A DNA stretch of 8,443 bases, taken from the NCBI GenBank assembly GCA_027324025.1, contig DAHVYW010000040.1, forward strand, positions 1-8,443. Reading direction: 5' to 3'. Under the pieces are notes generated by a model, which did not search any database, was not told the DNA's origin, and saw nothing but the letters and a program-made list of their open reading frames with translations. Position 1 is the first letter of the stretch; each line of letters begins with the position of its first letter. The DNA comes from JAJZQD01 sp021847735 (GTDB taxonomy: Bacteria > Bacillota > Thermincolia > Thermincolales > UBA2595). Below are positions 6,021 through 8,443 of the stretch, piece by piece. The translations under genes and the position numbers were made by a program.

Positions 6021-6848
6021 ATGCCGGAACTACCAGAAGTTGAGACTATAAGGCGTTCTCTGGAGGAAAAGCTTAAGGGTAAAACCTTTGTTGGGGTGGA
6101 GGTTTTTCTTGATAAGATGCTCAAAGGCGCAAACCCCGAAGATTTTGGTACGGAAATAAGCGGGCGAAAAATAAACGGCATCGAACGCAGAGGCAAATAC
6201 CTGATTATTCACTTGGCCGGCGGAGTGGCTATGGTTATTCACCTGAGAATGACAGGGCAATTGCTTTACTGCTCTCCGGAGCAGGAAAAGGCAAAGCACA
6301 CCCATGTTATATTTCATCTTAACGATAAGTGCCAGTTAAGGTTTGCCGACCAGCGGCAGTTTGGCAAGATACAGTTGGTTCAAACCAAAGAATTGGAAAA
6401 CCTTGCCGGCATCAAAAACCTTGGCGTCGAGCCTTTCAGCGACGCCTTTACCCGAGAGTTTTTGAAAAAAGAGATGAGAAACCGGAGGACGAAAATCAAA
6501 CCCCTCCTGTTAGATCAGACCTTTGTGGCCGGCATCGGCAACATCTACGCCGATGAAGCCCTTTTCCTGGCCCGAATTAATCCGGAAAGGGTAGCCGCAA
6601 CCCTGAGCCCGCGCGAAGTTTCTCAGCTGCACCTGGCTATCAGGGAAGTCCTGCTGTCAGGCATTGAGAACAAGGGCACTTCCATCAAAGACTACGTAGA
6701 CGGTAATGGCAACCCAGGGACCAACCAGGACAAACTGAAGGTCTATGGCCGGGACGGCCAACCGTGTGCTAAGTGCGGCAGGGCTGTAGAAAAGAAGAGC
6801 ATTGGCGGCAGGAGTTCCCATTATTGCCCCCGGTGCCAAAAACTGTAA
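6021..6848 (+). CDS. mutM: Formamidopyrimidine-DNA glycosylase (Fpg/MutM)
   Basis: A 275-residue bifunctional base-excision enzyme: it excises 8-oxoguanine and ring-opened purines, then cleaves the strand by beta,delta-elimination. The N-terminus is the invariant MPELPEVET, with Pro2 as the nucleophile after Met removal and Glu3 beside it; this fixes the start at 6021, with GGGAG (6006-6010) as ribosome binding site. Lys59 in ERRGKYLI is the conserved catalytic-domain lysine, and HLRMTGQL follows at 74-81. The helix-two-turn-helix region carries DQTFVAGIGNIYADEAL (165-181). The C-terminal zinc finger has Cys249, Cys252, Cys269 and Cys272, with Arg264 in the hairpin loop GGRSSHY. All key residues are present and the length is normal. 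It sits between polA, whose product would fill the gap MutM leaves, and ytaF. Confidence 0.98.
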   Translation: MPELPEVETIRRSLEEKLKGKTFVGVEVFLDKMLKGANPEDFGTEISGRKINGIERRGKYLIIHLAGGVAMVIHLRMTGQLLYCSPEQEKAKHTHVIFHLNDKCQLRFADQRQFGKIQLVQTKELENLAGIKNLGVEPFSDAFTREFLKKEMRNRRTKIKPLLLDQTFVAGIGNIYADEALFLARINPERVAATLSPREVSQLHLAIREVLLSGIENKGTSIKDYVDGNGNPGTNQDKLKVYGRDGQPCAKCGRAVEKKSIGGRSSHYCPRCQKL

Positions 6849-6888
6849 CAGTACAAACCCCCATTTACAGACAGGCACATTACAGAAT

Positions 6889-6937
6889 CCCCCCCCATAT
6901 ATTGGAGTGAAGGCCTTGGGAGTATTGAAGGGGGGGG
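6889..6937 (+). promoter_or_regulatory. Complementary C8 and G8 tracts before ytaF, possible RBS-sequestering hairpin
   Basis: A run of eight C (6889-6896) and a run of eight G (6930-6937) are 33 bases apart. The G-run is the only Shine-Dalgarno-like sequence ahead of the GTG start at 6946. The two runs could pair in mRNA and hide the ribosome binding site. Whether this happens is inference. The homopolymer lengths could also vary by slippage. Confidence 0.45.
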
Positions 6938-6945
6938 CCGCTGTA

Positions 6946-7617
6946 GTGGACCTGTTATCTGTGTTTGCTTTTGCACTTGCCTTGAGTATGGATGGTTTCG
7001 CTGCCGGAATTGTTTATGGGACTAGAAATATTAGGATACCCCTTATGTCGCTTGTTGTTATTGGCATCACATCCTCTACGGCGATAGGTGTATCGATGTT
7101 TTTCGGGCATTTTGTTTCCAACTATGTTTCAGTTAAACTGGCAAGTGTAGCCGGATCCCTAATCCTTATCCTGATGGGCCTGAGGATGGTCATCCTGACC
7201 TGGTCAAACAGTAAAATTGAGAACGCCGCCGGTGAAGGAAACGAACCTGGGGAAGAAGAAACAAAACGAAAGGCAATACTTAAGTTTAAAATAAAGTCTT
7301 TAGGGCTTGTTATCCAGATTTTGCAGGAACCCGCAGTGGCCGACTTAGATAAATCCGGCCATATCAATACTAAGGAGGCGCTTCTGCTAAGTCTGGCCCT
7401 GGCCATGGATGCCCTGGTTGCCGGATTTGGTGCGGCCATGACCGGATTCGAGCCCCTGCTTACACCGGTGATTGTTGGGCCTGCAAGCGCTTTCTGGGTT
7501 GGAATAGGAGTTTACGTAGGCAAACGTTACGCCGCCAACTGGTTGGGAGGAAAGGCGGCAATACTGCCAGGATGGCTTCTCATCTGTCTCGGATTGGTAA
7601 AGGTTATAAAAATATAA
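6946..7617 (+). CDS. ytaF: Sporulation membrane protein YtaF (MntP-like fold)
   Basis: A 223-residue integral membrane protein with about six hydrophobic segments: 1-25, 33-60, 67-85, 146-167, 171-192 and 205-222. Two related half-repeats are visible: LALSMDGFAAG with Asp16 and LALAMDALVAG with Asp155. Such paired Asp helices occur in MntP-type cation exporters, to which YtaF is related. Between the halves, after a hydrophilic stretch (about 88-118), DLDKSGHINTKE (133-144) has the 12-residue EF-hand spacing (Asp133, Asp135, Ser137, Gly138, Ile140, Glu144). In Bacillus the family is linked to sporulation; its substrate is not established here. The start GTG 6946 is chosen because the family begins with a short membrane-entry segment (MDLLSVFAFALALS) and the G8 run lies 8 bases upstream. 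The open frame reaching back to 6802 inside mutM gives an implausible extension. TTG 6925 is an alternative. Confidence 0.88.
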   Translation: MDLLSVFAFALALSMDGFAAGIVYGTRNIRIPLMSLVVIGITSSTAIGVSMFFGHFVSNYVSVKLASVAGSLILILMGLRMVILTWSNSKIENAAGEGNEPGEEETKRKAILKFKIKSLGLVIQILQEPAVADLDKSGHINTKEALLLSLALAMDALVAGFGAAMTGFEPLLTPVIVGPASAFWVGIGVYVGKRYAANWLGGKAAILPGWLLICLGLVKVIKI

Positions 7618-7629
7618 ATTTCTAATAAA

Positions 7630-7672
7630 AATAGAGTGTGGCATGCCAAACTCTGTTTTTGTTTTATTTTTT
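7630..7672 (+). terminator. Rho-independent terminator after ytaF
   Basis: An imperfect stem, AGAGT-g-TGG (7633-7641) with CCA-a-ACTCT (7646-7654), has a CATG loop and one G/A mismatch. It is followed by GTTTTTGTTTTATTTTTT and preceded by AAAAAT. It begins about 15 bases past the ytaF stop and would end the polA-mutM-ytaF transcript, so coaE probably has its own promoter between 7673 and 7754. I could not identify that promoter with confidence. Confidence 0.8.
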
Positions 7673-7754
7673 GTATGCCAAGCCTCGGAATACCCCGCCG
7701 GCAGGAAAAGAATATTTTTTCTAGAAATAATAAAACTAAATTGGACAAATCATC

Positions 7755-7760
7755 GAGGAG
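7755..7760 (+). promoter_or_regulatory. Ribosome binding site deciding the coaE start
   Basis: GAGGAG lies 7 bases before ATG 7768. The in-frame GTG at 7636 lies inside the terminator stem and has no ribosome binding site. Confidence 0.85.
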
Positions 7761-7767
7761 AAAAGAT

Positions 7768-8388
7768 ATGCTCGTTATAGGTCTCACAGGGAGCATCGCC
7801 AGCGGCAAAAGCCTGGTAACTAAATTTTTGAAGGAATTATCAGCCCGGGTTATCGATGCCGATACGGTAGCCAGGGAAGTTATCAGGCCGGGTACCCCCG
7901 GATGGCTCCAAATCAGGCGTGCCTTCGGCGAAAAAACACTTAATCCCGACCGTACGGTAAACCGCAAAGCTCTTGGCAGTATGGTTTTTGCCAACCCTGA
8001 ACAGATGAAGAAGCTTAATGCCATAACCCATCCCCTTATAATTGATCAGATCAGGGCGGAAATTAACAGGTTCCACAGAGGGAACAGTGACCCGCCCAGG
8101 GTATTGGTCGTTGATGCGCCGTTATTGATTGAAACAGGTCTCCATCAAATTACTGACGAGGTATGGGTGGTCGAAGTCCCTGAAGAAATCCAGGTCCAGC
8201 GCCTGGCAAACCGGGACGGATTGACAAGAGAACAGGCCTTGCAGAGGATTCACAGCCAGATGCCGGCCTTTGAGAAAAGGAAGTACGCCCAGGTTGTCAT
8301 TGACAATTCCGGGGACATGGAATCAACCCGCAAGATCGTACAGGATTTATGGAAACAACGTCTTGGAATCCGGGGTGTAGACAATTGA
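7768..8388 (+). CDS. coaE: Dephospho-CoA kinase
   Basis: A 206-residue cytoplasmic kinase that phosphorylates the ribose 3'-OH of dephospho-CoA with ATP, the last step of coenzyme A synthesis. The P-loop GLTGSIASGKS is at residues 5-15. The substrate-site motif VIDADTVAREV follows at 28-38 (Asp30, Asp32). VVDAPLLIETGL (114-125) is the conserved core strand. QRLANRDGLTREQALQRI (144-161) is the lid/helical part, and YAQVVIDNSGD (173-183) gives the final strand. The length is normal, and ATG 7768 puts the P-loop at the usual distance from the N-terminus. The TGA stop overlaps the TTG start of the next gene by 4 bases, implying translational coupling. Confidence 0.97.
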   Translation: MLVIGLTGSIASGKSLVTKFLKELSARVIDADTVAREVIRPGTPGWLQIRRAFGEKTLNPDRTVNRKALGSMVFANPEQMKKLNAITHPLIIDQIRAEINRFHRGNSDPPRVLVVDAPLLIETGLHQITDEVWVVEVPEEIQVQRLANRDGLTREQALQRIHSQMPAFEKRKYAQVVIDNSGDMESTRKIVQDLWKQRLGIRGVDN

Positions 8389-8443
8389 TTTTAAACAGAC
8401 ACAAGCTTAAGAAACGTTTGATTTGGTTATTGCCCCTGATAGT
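8385..8443 (+). CDS. Start of a membrane-anchored or secreted protein, possibly a lytic transglycosylase (partial)
   Basis: A frame opens at TTG 8385, sharing the sequence TTGA with the coaE stop, and runs off the window. Its 19 complete codons read LILNRHKLKKRLIWLLPLI (initiator read as Met): a basic start followed by hydrophobic residues, as in a signal peptide or membrane anchor. GGGGTG (8372-8377) is a weak ribosome binding site 7 bases upstream. An in-frame ATG at 8349 is an alternative start but has no ribosome binding site and would lie deeper inside coaE. In related Clostridia a lytic transglycosylase often follows coaE; that identity is recalled gene order, since no catalytic sequence is visible. 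Confidence 0.5.
   Translation, partial: MILNRHKLKKRLIWLLPLI

Noticed and set aside
6802..6945. Longer ytaF reading beginning inside mutM
   Set aside because: The extension is non-hydrophobic, passes through both homopolymer tracts and does not look like a YtaF N-terminus. GTG 6946 matches the family start.
7636..7767. Longer coaE reading from GTG 7636
   Set aside because: The start lies within the terminator stem. The extra 44 residues are unlike any dephospho-CoA kinase, and a clear ribosome binding site sits before ATG 7768.
7527..8024. Minus-strand open frame of 165 codons opposite ytaF and coaE
   Set aside because: It runs antisense to two well-recognised genes and across a terminator, has no ribosome binding site, and its product resembles no known family.

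Overview
The window looks like a chromosomal segment of a Gram-positive, spore-forming Clostridia bacterium, probably of the Desulfotomaculum/Pelotomaculum (Peptococcaceae) type. The basis is strong AGGAGG-type ribosome binding sites, a sporulation-type YtaF protein, an ECF sigma factor paired with a DUF4349-containing anti-sigma factor, a Pol I with a degenerate proofreading domain, and the gene order polA-mutM-ytaF-coaE followed by the start of a membrane or secreted protein. The lineage is inferred from gene content; no database comparison was possible.

Bases 1-756 hold no intact protein gene. They contain a long GC-rich palindromic element (about 128-209), a tRNA-Leu(CAA) gene on the minus strand (280-362) with a near-consensus promoter and a terminator hairpin, and a decayed C-terminal fragment of what looks like a beta-class carbonic anhydrase (441-623, minus). 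Next comes an ECF-type promoter (693-718), bracketed by an 8-bp inverted repeat.

Bases 757-3015 are a two-gene stress-signalling operon: an ECF sigma factor and a membrane-spanning anti-sigma factor. The anti-sigma factor joins a cytoplasmic zinc-binding domain to an external DUF4349 domain and a second, C-terminal membrane segment. A degenerate array of 7-bp repeats (about 3003-3114) starts inside the last codons of the anti-sigma gene. A textbook rho-independent terminator follows (3136-3177).

Bases 3205-8443 hold housekeeping genes on the plus strand. They are DNA polymerase I (polA), formamidopyrimidine-DNA glycosylase (mutM), the six-helix membrane protein YtaF, and dephospho-CoA kinase (coaE), then the first 19 codons of a gene overlapping coaE by 4 bp. 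polA and mutM fit together functionally: MutM excises oxidised guanine and nicks the strand, and Pol I fills the gap. A terminator separates ytaF from coaE, so coaE and the downstream gene probably form a separate transcription unit. The apparent ATG/GTG starts of polA, ytaF and coaE were moved downstream of the longest open frames because of ribosome binding sites and family N-termini.

The main curiosities are the anti-sigma/DUF4349 fusion, the heptamer array, the 5' palindromic element, the carbonic anhydrase remnant beside the tRNA promoter, and complementary C8 and G8 tracts ahead of ytaF that could sequester its ribosome binding site. I found no CRISPR array, insertion sequence, phage gene or clearly new multi-gene system.
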